A stretch of 36,587 nt of DNA from Pseudomonadota bacterium (GTDB taxonomy: Bacteria; Pseudomonadota; Gammaproteobacteria; Burkholderiales; Rhodocyclaceae). Shown here in pieces: positions 9,201 to 15,053 of the stretch (positions are counted from its first letter, which is position 1; each line of letters starts with the position of its first letter). A program made the translations under genes and the position numbers. The notes beneath the pieces were generated by a model. It was not told the DNA's origin. It saw nothing but the letters and a program-made list of their open reading frames with translations, and ran no database searches. The stretch covers positions 1 to 36,587 of the forward strand of contig QQUN01000032.1 of NCBI GenBank assembly GCA_008501585.1, read 5' to 3'.

Positions 9201-9391
9201 TGTTCTCGCTGGCCGTCGGCCTCGGCGGCAAGTCGCTGATGTGGGGGCCGGTGGCCGCCAGCATCGTGTGGGGGCTGGGGTTCTCGACCGTGCTCACCTT
9301 GTTCGCCGTGCCACTGCTCTACCGGCTGGTGATGCGCGCGCCGAAACGGACAGTCGACCTGGATCAAGGCGTGGCGGTGTCCGCGGCGTAG
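6275..9391 (+). CDS. RND-family efflux pump, inner-membrane permease
   Basis: A 1038-residue proton-driven transporter of the AcrB/HAE-RND type, with duplicated 6-TM halves and two large periplasmic loops. TM1 follows the N-terminal MGFYRRLIDNHPLAN. The proton-relay pair of acidic residues is in TM4 (ALGMLVDDAVVVVEA). The TM10 region reads TGIAVNSAIVLIDAAND, where AcrB has its relay Lys at the position occupied here by Asn, as in a subgroup of RND pumps. Absence of the heavy-metal (CzcA) TM4 pattern favours organic substrates. ATG at 6275 overlaps the adaptor stop; a GTG one codon earlier is possible. No outer-membrane factor is encoded beside it, so a shared TolC-like channel is expected. 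Confidence 0.9.
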   Translation: MGFYRRLIDNHPLANIAFALVLIGGALTYVLMPRAQDPEINFNWVNIITTLPGASAEDVEQELTSPLEDAIAQVKDIKYVSSSSRENLSSILVRFNELSEREFDKRIADLRREIQNKASDELPEDATDPQVVEITTSNGFPTAILAVYGPALDERLRRAAFDLKKDLERLPGVDKVIAAGLDDPELHVDFDPAALAARGVSPVQVSDSVLGWFRNTLGGRVRVQDREWLVRLEGKTDDPEALAATALITPQGRIALDEVAEVSRGQARTTQRVSVRGQPAVMLSVTKQSRVNTLSLVDELRAFAEARNPLLQHQGVQLVMLDDQTDMTRNAIGIMESNALLGLIAVLVMCWLFLGPRMALLVGLGVPFSLAGTFLVVNAIGSTLNLTVLLGVVIALGMLVDDAVVVVEAIYYRMQRGEPPREAVINGVLEVAAPVTSAVLTTMAAFLPLMLLPGILGKFMFVVPFVVTVALGVSLFEAFWILPTHVLSIRPKAGAAASAGQARRVRFTHWVRVRYSRALIRVMRWPKLAMALVLLIVVGAGAMVGAGVVKQQFFAFDSMRLFYVNVDMPAGMSLERTLAHADAVAETVRQQLDPVEMRTVTAYAGLKFTDTEPLYGDQYGQVLVSLAPRQPGGAFTGEIIDRLREPVMALTGEARLSFLEMKGGPPSGKPISVKVKADDYAVLRAAADALKAEVAKIPGIKDLTDDDVPGRTEMRLALDREKLARAGVQPATVARVLRLYGEGETLASVRIDGEKVDLVVRARPETLSDIDALLQRTVPLADGRQVQLGELVDAQMRISKGYIRHYQLRRAITVEANLAPDTTDTVTANNRLKAAWAELQPRFPTVALDFSGELDDIQESLDSMVKLFAFGIGLIYLILATQFRSYWQPILILVTVPLAFTGVVLGLFVSGNPMSLYTLYGVIALTGIAVNSAIVLIDAANDRLTKGMSVLHAAVYAARRRVVPILITTTTTIGGLFSLAVGLGGKSLMWGPVAASIVWGLGFSTVLTLFAVPLLYRLVMRAPKRTVDLDQGVAVSAA

Positions 9392-9401
9392 GATACGACG
9401 C

Positions 9402-9746
9402 ATGTGGCGCCGTTGGCTCATCCTGCTGTTGATTGTGGTACTCCCGCAGCCCGCGCTGGCGAGCGTTGGGGGCCGTTGCGCGCCGGCTGAGCGCGCCGAC
9501 GCCCCGCCCGGCGTCCACCTGATGGCCACCACCGGGGGCGAGGCGGCGATGCCGTGTTGCCCAGCGTCCGAGCCCGGCGACGCCTGCGCTGGCGTCGATT
9601 GCGCTGCGGCCTCCACGGTGCTTGCCTTGCCCGCCGCCCATGCCGCGCCGGGCGAGCGGGCGCATGTGCTGTGTGCCGCGCCGATGCCGGGCTTTGCCTC
9701 GGTGACCGTCTCCCGACACGACCGACCACCCATCGCCCCCACCTGA
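9402..9746 (+). CDS. Small exported Cys-rich protein of unknown function
   Basis: A 114-residue protein starting ten bases after the RND stop. It has a strong signal peptide (MWRRWLILLLIVVLPQPALA), then a short Cys-rich region (MPCCPASEP, DACAGVDCAA, VLCAAP) and a Pro-rich tail. The family is not recognised. The architecture (short leader, CC and CxxxxC pairs, one His near the middle) resembles the small exported proteins that precede copper or cation resistance genes (CopL/CzcI/DUF2946 style), which fits its position just before a cytochrome c and a DUF411 protein. That is analogy, not homology shown. The RBS is poor, so it may depend on coupling. Confidence 0.55.
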   Translation: MWRRWLILLLIVVLPQPALASVGGRCAPAERADAPPGVHLMATTGGEAAMPCCPASEPGDACAGVDCAAASTVLALPAAHAAPGERAHVLCAAPMPGFASVTVSRHDRPPIAPT

Positions 9747-9808
9747 ATCCGGTCCCGCCGGGGCGCTGGCTGCCCCGTACCGCTTGTCGAGATTTGGGAG
9801 TGCCCCGC

Positions 9809-10258
9809 ATGAAAACACGTGGACTGGCCGTCATGGCCAGCATCTGGCTGGTCGCCTGTGGCGACTCGCCGACCCCCGGCACGGCGCCGGTCTCCGCCGC
9901 CGTGCTGACGCAAGGCGCCGCGCTCTATGCCGCACAGTGCGCCAGCTGCCATGGCGCCAAACTGGAGGGCCAGCCGGACTGGCGAGAGCGCAAGGCCGAC
10001 GGCCGCCTGCCCGCGCCGCCGCATGACGCGACCGGCCATACCTGGCATCACCCCATGGAGATGCTCGTCCAGATGACCCGCGACGGCATGGTGCCGCCGC
10101 TGGCGCCGGAGGGCTACCAGAGCGACATGCCCGCCTTCGGCCACATCCTGTCGGATGACGAGATCCGCGCCGTGCTTGCCTACATCGAGAGCCAGTGGCC
10201 CGATGAGGTGAAACAAATGCGCGCCGAACGATTCAAACCCCAGACGAGCGGGCGCTGA
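9809..10258 (+). CDS. Lipoprotein c-type cytochrome (monoheme)
   Basis: A 149-residue electron carrier. The start ATG at 9809 gives a lipoprotein signal with lipobox LVAC (Cys17). A single CASCH heme-attachment motif lies near residue 50, and a downstream Met in SDMPAFGHILSDDEIRAVLAYIES is the expected sixth ligand. This C-terminal helix is typical of class I cytochrome c. The segment HDATGHTWHHPMEMLVQMTRDGMV is common in cytochromes encoded in copper-resistance or copper-oxidase neighbourhoods (recalled, not searched). The open frame extends 85 codons upstream but without a signal peptide. It is 28 bases before a DUF411 gene and likely co-transcribed with it. Confidence 0.85.
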   Translation: MKTRGLAVMASIWLVACGDSPTPGTAPVSAAVLTQGAALYAAQCASCHGAKLEGQPDWRERKADGRLPAPPHDATGHTWHHPMEMLVQMTRDGMVPPLAPEGYQSDMPAFGHILSDDEIRAVLAYIESQWPDEVKQMRAERFKPQTSGR

Positions 10259-10285
10259 GCGCGCCCGCCGAACAAGGAAGCGAAC

Positions 10286-10735
10286 ATGAACACTTTTCAG
10301 ACAATCCGCCAACTGGCGCTGGTCGCCGCGTTTTCGATGAGTGCCGGTGCGGCCTGGGCCGAGCTGCCCGAAGCCACCATGTACAAAGACCCCAACTGCG
10401 GCTGCTGCGGCAAGTGGGCCGAGCACATGCGCGCGGCCGGTTTCGCGGTGAAGGAAGTCCCCAGCCACGCGATGGACCGCATCAAGTCGCAGTTGGGTGT
10501 CCCGGAAGCACTGGGCTCGTGCCATACGGCGCGGATCGGCAACTACGTCATCGAAGGCCATGTGCCGGCCGCCGACGTCAAGCGCCTGCTGGCCGAACAA
10601 CCCGCCGGCGCCCGCGGCCTGTCCGCCCCCGGCATGCCGATGGGCTCGCCGGGCATGGAAGGCGGCACCCCGGACCGCTATGATGTGGTGCAGTTCAACG
10701 CCGATGGCGGCCAGACCGTGTTCGCCAGCCATTGA
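10286..10735 (+). CDS. DUF411 family periplasmic metal-binding protein
   Basis: A 149-residue exported protein with signal peptide ending AWA|ELPEA. It carries the DUF411 hallmarks: TMYKDPNCGCCGKWAEHMRAAGF (CxCC metal-binding motif near residue 38) and LGVPEALGSCHTARIGNYVIEGHVPAADVKRLL. The C-terminal part adds the usual Met-rich APGMPMGSPGME and YDVVQF. Members are often found in copper-resistance clusters and are thought to bind Cu. A good AAGGAAG ribosome site precedes the ATG. Together with the cytochrome upstream it makes a plausible periplasmic copper-handling unit; metal specificity is inference. Confidence 0.88.
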   Translation: MNTFQTIRQLALVAAFSMSAGAAWAELPEATMYKDPNCGCCGKWAEHMRAAGFAVKEVPSHAMDRIKSQLGVPEALGSCHTARIGNYVIEGHVPAADVKRLLAEQPAGARGLSAPGMPMGSPGMEGGTPDRYDVVQFNADGGQTVFASH

Positions 10736-10758
10736 GCGCATGCCAGGGAGGTGCTGCG

Positions 10759-11076
10759 ATGAAATCGTACGGCCGGATGTTGCTCTTGGCGGTGGCGCTT
10801 GCGGTTGGCCCCGCGCACGCGCAGGAGGCCGGTTCGGTCACCGGCGACAAGGCCACCGACATGGCGGTCGATCTCGTGGTGGTGCGCCCGCTCGGCTTGG
10901 TCGGTGCGGTGGTCGGCACCGTCGGCTTCGTGCTGGCCTTGCCGTTTACCGTACCCAGTGGCTCGGTGGGTGAAACCGCCGAGGCGTGGATCGGCGAGCC
11001 GCTGGAATACACCTTCAACCGGCCGCTGGGGAATTTCGACCAGTGCGGGGCGGACCGGCATCCCTGCGGGAATTAG
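10759..11076 (+). CDS. Small hypothetical membrane/exported protein
   Basis: A 105-residue protein with an N-terminal signal or anchor (KSYGRMLLLAVALAVGPAHAQEAG) and a second hydrophobic segment (LGLVGAVVGTVGFVLALPF, about residues 50-70). Two Cys occur in the C-terminal QCGADRHPCGN. The start is fixed by GGGAGG eight bases upstream; the frame could open earlier at a GTG but without an RBS. It begins 23 bases after the DUF411 gene and is probably the last gene of that transcript. The pattern (signal, short TM, C-terminal FNRPLGNFDxC) looks like a conserved uncharacterised proteobacterial family; no function is assigned. Confidence 0.65.
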   Translation: MKSYGRMLLLAVALAVGPAHAQEAGSVTGDKATDMAVDLVVVRPLGLVGAVVGTVGFVLALPFTVPSGSVGETAEAWIGEPLEYTFNRPLGNFDQCGADRHPCGN

Positions 11077-11198
11077 CCGTCACGGCGTGGGGGCTGAGCC
11101 ACACCTTGACCGAGTTCGTTCAGGTTGTGTGTTGCCGTTCTTGGGGCGGTGTTGCCTTCGGCGAGGGGGCGTTGGCCGGGTCTCGCCCCGGCGGGCGA

Positions 11199-11228
11199 CC
11201 TCCTTTCTTGCACGCGCAAGAAAGGAGG
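11199..11228. repeat. Hairpin of element A, 13-bp perfect stem
   Basis: Arms 11199-11211 (CCTCCTTTCTTGC) and 11216-11228 pair perfectly around a 4-base loop ACGC. The same hairpin, with one wobble and one mismatch, recurs at 30508-30537. The right arm contains AAGGAGG, a Shine-Dalgarno-like sequence that the stem would hide in RNA. Confidence 0.85.
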
Positions 11229-11420
11229 CAAAGAAGGCGCCCCGCTGTGCCGCCGGTTTCGCCGGTGCCCTCTCTGCGCCCGGCGCCGGCGGGTCGTGTC
11301 GCAAACTCGCCCTGCGGGCTCAGACAGCGACACGACAATTCCCGCCGTCCCCGGGCTCCGTTCGGCGGCACAGAAGGGGAATGGCGCACGGGCTCGGCTT
11401 CGCCATCGCCCGAACAGTAG

Positions 11421-11490
11421 GGTGGGCGGCTCGCCGCCCACCATCGTGCCCCACGACCCACGCCGCCCGGTGGGCAACGCGTTGCCCACC
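11421..11490. repeat. REP-like palindrome pair of element A
   Basis: Two GC-rich palindromes, 11421-11442 (arms GGTGGGCGGC / GCCGCCCACC) and 11469-11490 (a perfect 22-bp palindrome with arms GGTGGGCAACG), are separated by 26 bases. The pair is itself bounded by outward-matching TAGGGTGGGC and GCCCACCCTA. Two adjacent palindromes in this layout resemble paired REP sequences. Confidence 0.8.
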
Positions 11491-11623
11491 CTACGAGCTT
11501 GCGCGTGCAAGAAAGGGAGCCGCCCGCCGGGGCGAGACCCGGCCAACGTCCGTCACTTAAAGCCAGACCCCGTGGCATCGGGCAATACCCACCCCGGCGC
11601 CGACCGGATGCCGCCCCCCGCAG

Positions 11624-12703
11624 CTACAGCAAGCCGATCGCCACCAGCCCGGCAAAGGCAAAGAACAGCGCCAGGTGGCTGACGCCTTCGATGGCGTTGG
11701 TCGAGCCGTTGTGCAGGTTGTTCATGACGGCGAGCATGGTCAGCAGCAGCATGCCGCCCTGCATCGGGGTGAGCGCCATGACGATGCGGTCGTCGGTGAG
11801 CAGGGCGATGCCCTCGATCACCGGCAGGGTCAGCAGCACGGTGGCGAGCGAGGCGCCGAGGGCGATGTTGACCGTGGTCTGCATGCGGTTGGCGGCGGCG
11901 GCGCGGGCTGCGGTGAGGATTTCCGGGCTGGCCGAGAGCAGGGCCACCAGCACGGCGGGCAGGCTCTTGGGCAGGGCGCTGCCGGCCAGGCCGGCGTCGA
12001 GCAGCACGGAGAGGACTTCCGACAGCAGGCCGACCAGCACGATGGCGCCGATCATGATGGCCACGTGCAGCCAGGAGGGGCTGTGCGCGGTGTCGTGGGC
12101 TTCTTCGTCCACCGCGGCGACATGCTCGAAGAAGGTGCGGTGCTCGACGGTCTGCAGGCGCAGGAAGGCGGCGTACATCAGCACCATGGTGCCGACGCTG
12201 AACAGCGAGTAGGCCTTCCAGTGTTCGTCGGGCACGAAGTCGGGGATGAACATGCCGATGCCGATGGCGACGATCAGCATGGCCATGAAGGAGTTGGCCG
12301 AGTCGAGGTTGTAGCGCGTGGTGCCGTGCTTGAGGCCGCCGATGATGGCGGCGATGCCGAGGATGCCGTTGATGTCGAGCATCAGCGCGGCAAACACGGT
12401 GTCGCGTGCCAGCGTCGGGTTGGGGGCACCTTGCAGCAGCACGACGAGGATCACCACCTCGACCGAGACTGCGGCGATGGTGAGGATCAGCGTGCCATAG
12501 GGTTCGCCCCAGCGCACCGCGAGGACCTCGGCGTGATGGCTGATGCGGAAGGCGACGCCGATGATGGCGGCGAGGATGACCCCGAGCAGCCCCCACAGCA
12601 TGAGGCCGCCTTGCGCGACCGCGCCGTGTTCGAGCGCGATACCGATGCCCAGGATGGCGGTGGCGAGGAAGATCGGCAGTTCGGCCTTGATGGGGTGTCG
12701 CAT
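11624..12703 (-). CDS. chaA: Calcium/proton antiporter, ChaA-type
   Basis: A 359-residue inner-membrane cation/H+ exchanger of the CaCA superfamily. Eleven or so hydrophobic segments fall in two halves that each carry the conserved acidic alpha-repeat: AAVSVEVVILVVLLQ with NGILGIAAIIGGLKHGTTRYN in the first, and LVALLSASPEILTAARAAAANRMQTTVNIALGAS in the second. A cytoplasmic acidic linker (HVAAVDEEAHD) lies between. Length matches E. coli ChaA (366). The frame stays open about 480 codons upstream, but the conserved N-terminus MRHPIKAELPIFLATAILG starts at the ATG at 12703. The ribosome site is weak. Physiological role would be Ca2+/Na+(K+) extrusion at alkaline pH by analogy with E. coli. Confidence 0.87.
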   Translation of the reverse strand: MRHPIKAELPIFLATAILGIGIALEHGAVAQGGLMLWGLLGVILAAIIGVAFRISHHAEVLAVRWGEPYGTLILTIAAVSVEVVILVVLLQGAPNPTLARDTVFAALMLDINGILGIAAIIGGLKHGTTRYNLDSANSFMAMLIVAIGIGMFIPDFVPDEHWKAYSLFSVGTMVLMYAAFLRLQTVEHRTFFEHVAAVDEEAHDTAHSPSWLHVAIMIGAIVLVGLLSEVLSVLLDAGLAGSALPKSLPAVLVALLSASPEILTAARAAAANRMQTTVNIALGASLATVLLTLPVIEGIALLTDDRIVMALTPMQGGMLLLTMLAVMNNLHNGSTNAIEGVSHLALFFAFAGLVAIGLL

Positions 12704-12894
12704 GGCATTGGGATGTCGGGTGGGGGATGTCCGATTGTGCCTTGCGCCGGGCGTGGGGGCCACCCGCAGGATGTGACGAATCGCGAACGCTCGGCCGTTG
12801 TCCCGGTCCGGAACGAGCCGGCGGAGAAAAATCAAGGCCCAATGCCGGGGCGGACACGGCGGGGGTGTCGCGGGGCAATACGCCAGCGTGTGGT

Positions 12895-12900
12895 TAGAAT
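12895..12900 (+). promoter_or_regulatory. Possible -10 element before the 12947 gene
   Basis: TAGAAT followed by GCTGCG, 47 bases upstream of the chosen GTG start. No convincing -35 was found at the right distance. Confidence 0.25.
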
Positions 12901-12946
12901 GCTGCGATGATGCCGGATCGTGTCGGCGAAACAACAGGAGTGGGTC

Positions 12947-13861
12947 GTGATCAAGCGTGTGGTGTGTCGGGGAGAGAAGATCGAAGCGGTGGGACCGACG
13001 ATCGAGATCGTGCTCAAGGAACTGGCCCGGCGCATCAGCGCGCGCGATGCCGCGCTCGAGGGGGTGCTCGACCAGGTGGTGGTGGCGGACGATTTCCCCG
13101 CCGCCCTGGTGGCGCTGGGCGAGGCGCCGGCGCCGGCCGGGGCCATCGTGCCGACGGTGGCACGCACCGTCTACCGCGATACCGGCCCGGTGCTGGTGCT
13201 CGAGGGGGCGCAGGTGGTGGCCGCGCTGGGGAGCGAGGTCGACGCCATGGCGCGCTTCGTGCACCTGCTCCATGGCGAACTGTGGCGGGCGCGCCTGCAC
13301 CTTGATGCCCTGGCGGCCGGCGAGGCGGGGCTCGGCGCGTGGCAGGACTCGGTGTTCGACAGCCAGCTGCGCCCGGTGGTCGAGGCCATGCGCGGCGAAT
13401 ATGCGGTGAGCCGGCGCACGGTGTGGTCCCTGCCCAATGATGCCGACCTGATGCTCAAGCACCTGCTCGATGTGATCGACGCCTTGCCGGCGGCCACGGC
13501 CGAGGACCTGGCCACCGCCGCGGCCGACCTCGACGGCCTGTTCGTGCGCAGCCTCGGACGCATTGCCCATCTGGCGCAGACCGCCGCCCACACCCAGGGC
13601 TATCTGACCGGGCTGGATCGGTCGATGGCGGCGATCAGCCCGGAGATGGCGGCGGCGGTCGAGGCGAGCTTCTTCGGCCCGCACTGGTCGGCGCTGTCGG
13701 CGCAGCTCGATACGCTGTTCCAGGCCACGGAGGCGACCGCCATCGAGGCCGCTCGCGGCGAGGTGCAGCACACGCTGGTGGCGGTGTTCGCCAGCCTCGG
13801 CCTGCAACTGCGCCGCGCCGAGGACGGCGGCGTGTGGTTGTCGCCCGGCGCGGCGACCTGA
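12947..13861 (+). CDS. Hypothetical soluble protein upstream of azlCD
   Basis: A 304-residue protein not recognised as any named family. GTG at 12947 is preceded by AGGAG seven bases away; an earlier GTG in frame at 12920 lacks a site. The N-terminal 110 residues look like an alpha/beta domain (IKRVVCRGEKIEAVGPTIE, then TVYRDTGPVLVLEGAQVVAALG). The remainder is almost wholly helical and Ala/Leu-rich (FVHLLHGELWRARLHLDALAAG onward), with no signal peptide, membrane span or catalytic motif. It ends three bases before azlC, so the three genes probably form one transcript. A helical bundle regulatory or scaffold role is possible but unsupported. Confidence 0.65.
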   Translation: MIKRVVCRGEKIEAVGPTIEIVLKELARRISARDAALEGVLDQVVVADDFPAALVALGEAPAPAGAIVPTVARTVYRDTGPVLVLEGAQVVAALGSEVDAMARFVHLLHGELWRARLHLDALAAGEAGLGAWQDSVFDSQLRPVVEAMRGEYAVSRRTVWSLPNDADLMLKHLLDVIDALPAATAEDLATAAADLDGLFVRSLGRIAHLAQTAAHTQGYLTGLDRSMAAISPEMAAAVEASFFGPHWSALSAQLDTLFQATEATAIEAARGEVQHTLVAVFASLGLQLRRAEDGGVWLSPGAAT

Positions 13862-13864
13862 GCG

Positions 13865-14569
13865 ATGAATCGCCGTTTCGTGGCCGGCGCCCGTTCCGGG
13901 TTCCGCATCTTCCTGCCGCTGTCGATCGGCCTGATCCCGTGGGCGCTGGTGACCGGCGTGGCGCTGACCTCGGCGGGCCTGAGCGTGGTCGAGGCGATGG
14001 GCATGAACCTCCTCGTCTATGCCGGCGTGGCGCAGATCGCCACGCTGCCGCTGATCATGGCGGGCGCGCCGCTGTGGCTGATCGGGCTCACCGGCCTGGC
14101 GCTCAACCTGCGTTTCCTGATCTTCAGCGCGGCCATTGCCAAGGGCTTCCATGGCGTGCCGCTGCGGCTGCGCATCCCCTCCGGCTACCTGCTGATCGAC
14201 GGCGTGTTCGCGGTGTGCACCGAGCGCATGCTGGCGGTGCGCGACTGGCGCTGGCGGCTGGGCTATTTCCTCGGCCCGTCGCTGTGGGGCTGGTGCCTGT
14301 GGCAGAGCTTCGTGCTCACCGGCGTGCTGGGCGCCGGCGCCTTGCCGCAGGACTGGTCGCTGGAATTCATGGCCACCATTGCGCTGATGGTGATCCTCGT
14401 GCCGCTGTCGAAGAACCGGCCGATGCTGGTGGCGGCCCTGTCGGGCGGGGTGGCTTCGGTGCTGCTGCGGGGCATGCCGCTCAAGCTGGGGGTGATCGTG
14501 GCGATCGTGATCGGCATCGTGGCCGGCTTTGTGGCCAGTCGGGCGCTGCCTGACACCCGGGGGGCGTGA
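13865..14569 (+). CDS. azlC: AzlC family branched-chain amino acid exporter, large subunit
   Basis: A 234-residue inner-membrane protein of the AzlC/YgaZ (LIV-E) family. Seen are GFRIFLPLSIGLIPWALVTGVALTSAGLS, the conserved NLLVYAGVAQIATLPL stretch, LALNLRFLIFSAAIAKGFHGVPL (the NxRxxxFSA signature) and a C-terminal pair of hydrophobic helices. With AzlD it would export branched-chain amino acids or analogues. The stop overlaps the ATG of azlD (TGATG), as is usual for this pair. Length is typical (about 230-250). Exact substrate is not determined by sequence. Confidence 0.88.
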   Translation: MNRRFVAGARSGFRIFLPLSIGLIPWALVTGVALTSAGLSVVEAMGMNLLVYAGVAQIATLPLIMAGAPLWLIGLTGLALNLRFLIFSAAIAKGFHGVPLRLRIPSGYLLIDGVFAVCTERMLAVRDWRWRLGYFLGPSLWGWCLWQSFVLTGVLGAGALPQDWSLEFMATIALMVILVPLSKNRPMLVAALSGGVASVLLRGMPLKLGVIVAIVIGIVAGFVASRALPDTRGA

Positions 14570-14892
14570 TGGACGGCATCTGGTTGTGGATCAGTTTTGT
14601 GCTGGTGTCGATGGCCACGCACCTGCCGCGCGGCAGCTTCATCGTGCTGGGCCAGCGTGCCAGCTTGCCCCCGGCGGTGCAGGGGGCGCTGCGCTATGCA
14701 CCGGCGGCGGCGCTGGCGGCCATCGTGGCGCCGAGCGTGTTCGTGGTCGATGGCGATGTCCAGCCGTTCAATCCGAAGCTGGCCGCGGCCGTGGTGGTAC
14801 TGGTGGTGACCCTGCGCTGGAAAAACCCGTGGTTGCCGTTCATCGTCGGCATGGGCGTACTGCTCGGATTGCGCAAGGGGCTGGGGTTCTGA
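14569..14892 (+). CDS. azlD: AzlD family exporter small subunit
   Basis: A 107-residue, four-helix inner-membrane protein that partners AzlC. Family features are the N-terminal helix (IWLWISFVLVSMATHLPRGSFI), the amphipathic ALRYAPAAALAAIVAPSVF stretch, and LAAAVVVLVVTLRWKNPWLPFIVGMGVLLGLR. The ATG at 14569 overlaps the azlC stop; a GTG one codon upstream is the alternative. Length agrees with YgaH/AzlD (about 100-110). It is the last gene of the transcript; no T-rich terminator follows. Confidence 0.85.
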   Translation: MDGIWLWISFVLVSMATHLPRGSFIVLGQRASLPPAVQGALRYAPAAALAAIVAPSVFVVDGDVQPFNPKLAAAVVVLVVTLRWKNPWLPFIVGMGVLLGLRKGLGF

Positions 14893-14903
14893 GCGCCTGA
14901 GCG

Positions 14904-14922
14904 GTTTGCCCGCGTGGCAAAC
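14904..14922. promoter_or_regulatory. GTTTGCC-N5-GGCAAAC inverted repeat
   Basis: A perfect 7-bp dyad (14904-14910 / 14916-14922) with a CGCGT spacer lies between azlD and the GAF kinase gene. A third GTTTGCC copy occurs at 14944-14950. It could be a hairpin ending azlD transcription, though no T-run follows, or an operator for the kinase gene. Spacing suits a dimeric regulator; the protein is unknown. Confidence 0.35.
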
Positions 14923-15053
14923 TGCCCGCCTCGGGTGAAAAAGGTTTGCCGTCCGTCCCGATCAGGGTAACAATCAAGGCGCTGCGCCCCTTGCGCCGCC
15001 GCCCGGCGGGTGCCCGCGGGGCGCGTTGTCCACCACCCGCCCGGAGGCCGGCC

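Larger units (their letters stand above)
11170..11548. mobile_element. MITE-like repeat element, long copy (A)
   Basis: A 379-base non-coding element with perfect 28-bp terminal inverted repeats (11170-11197 and 11521-11548). The inverted match extends inward to about 51 bp with three mismatches (11170-11220 versus 11498-11548). Inside are nested inverted repeats: a 13-bp hairpin (11199-11228), CTGTGCCGCC / GGCGGCACAG (11245-11254 / 11364-11373), GTCGTGTCGC / GCGACACGAC (11293-11302 / 11327-11336) and a REP-like palindrome pair (11421-11490). It encodes no transposase and shows no clear target duplication. It fills the convergent gap 11077-11623 between a plus-strand gene and chaA. Its left and right parts recur at 30479-30710. 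Open frames across it are artefacts of its composition. Confidence 0.8.

Noticed and set aside
11125-11682. Several open frames across the repeat element
   Set aside because: They follow the inverted repeats on both strands and lack ribosome sites. The same peptide strings recur in the second copy because the DNA repeats.
11624-14152. 842-codon extension of chaA as a fusion protein
   Set aside because: The extra N-terminal half overlaps the 12947 gene in antisense and is His/Arg-rich. The conserved antiporter begins at 12703.
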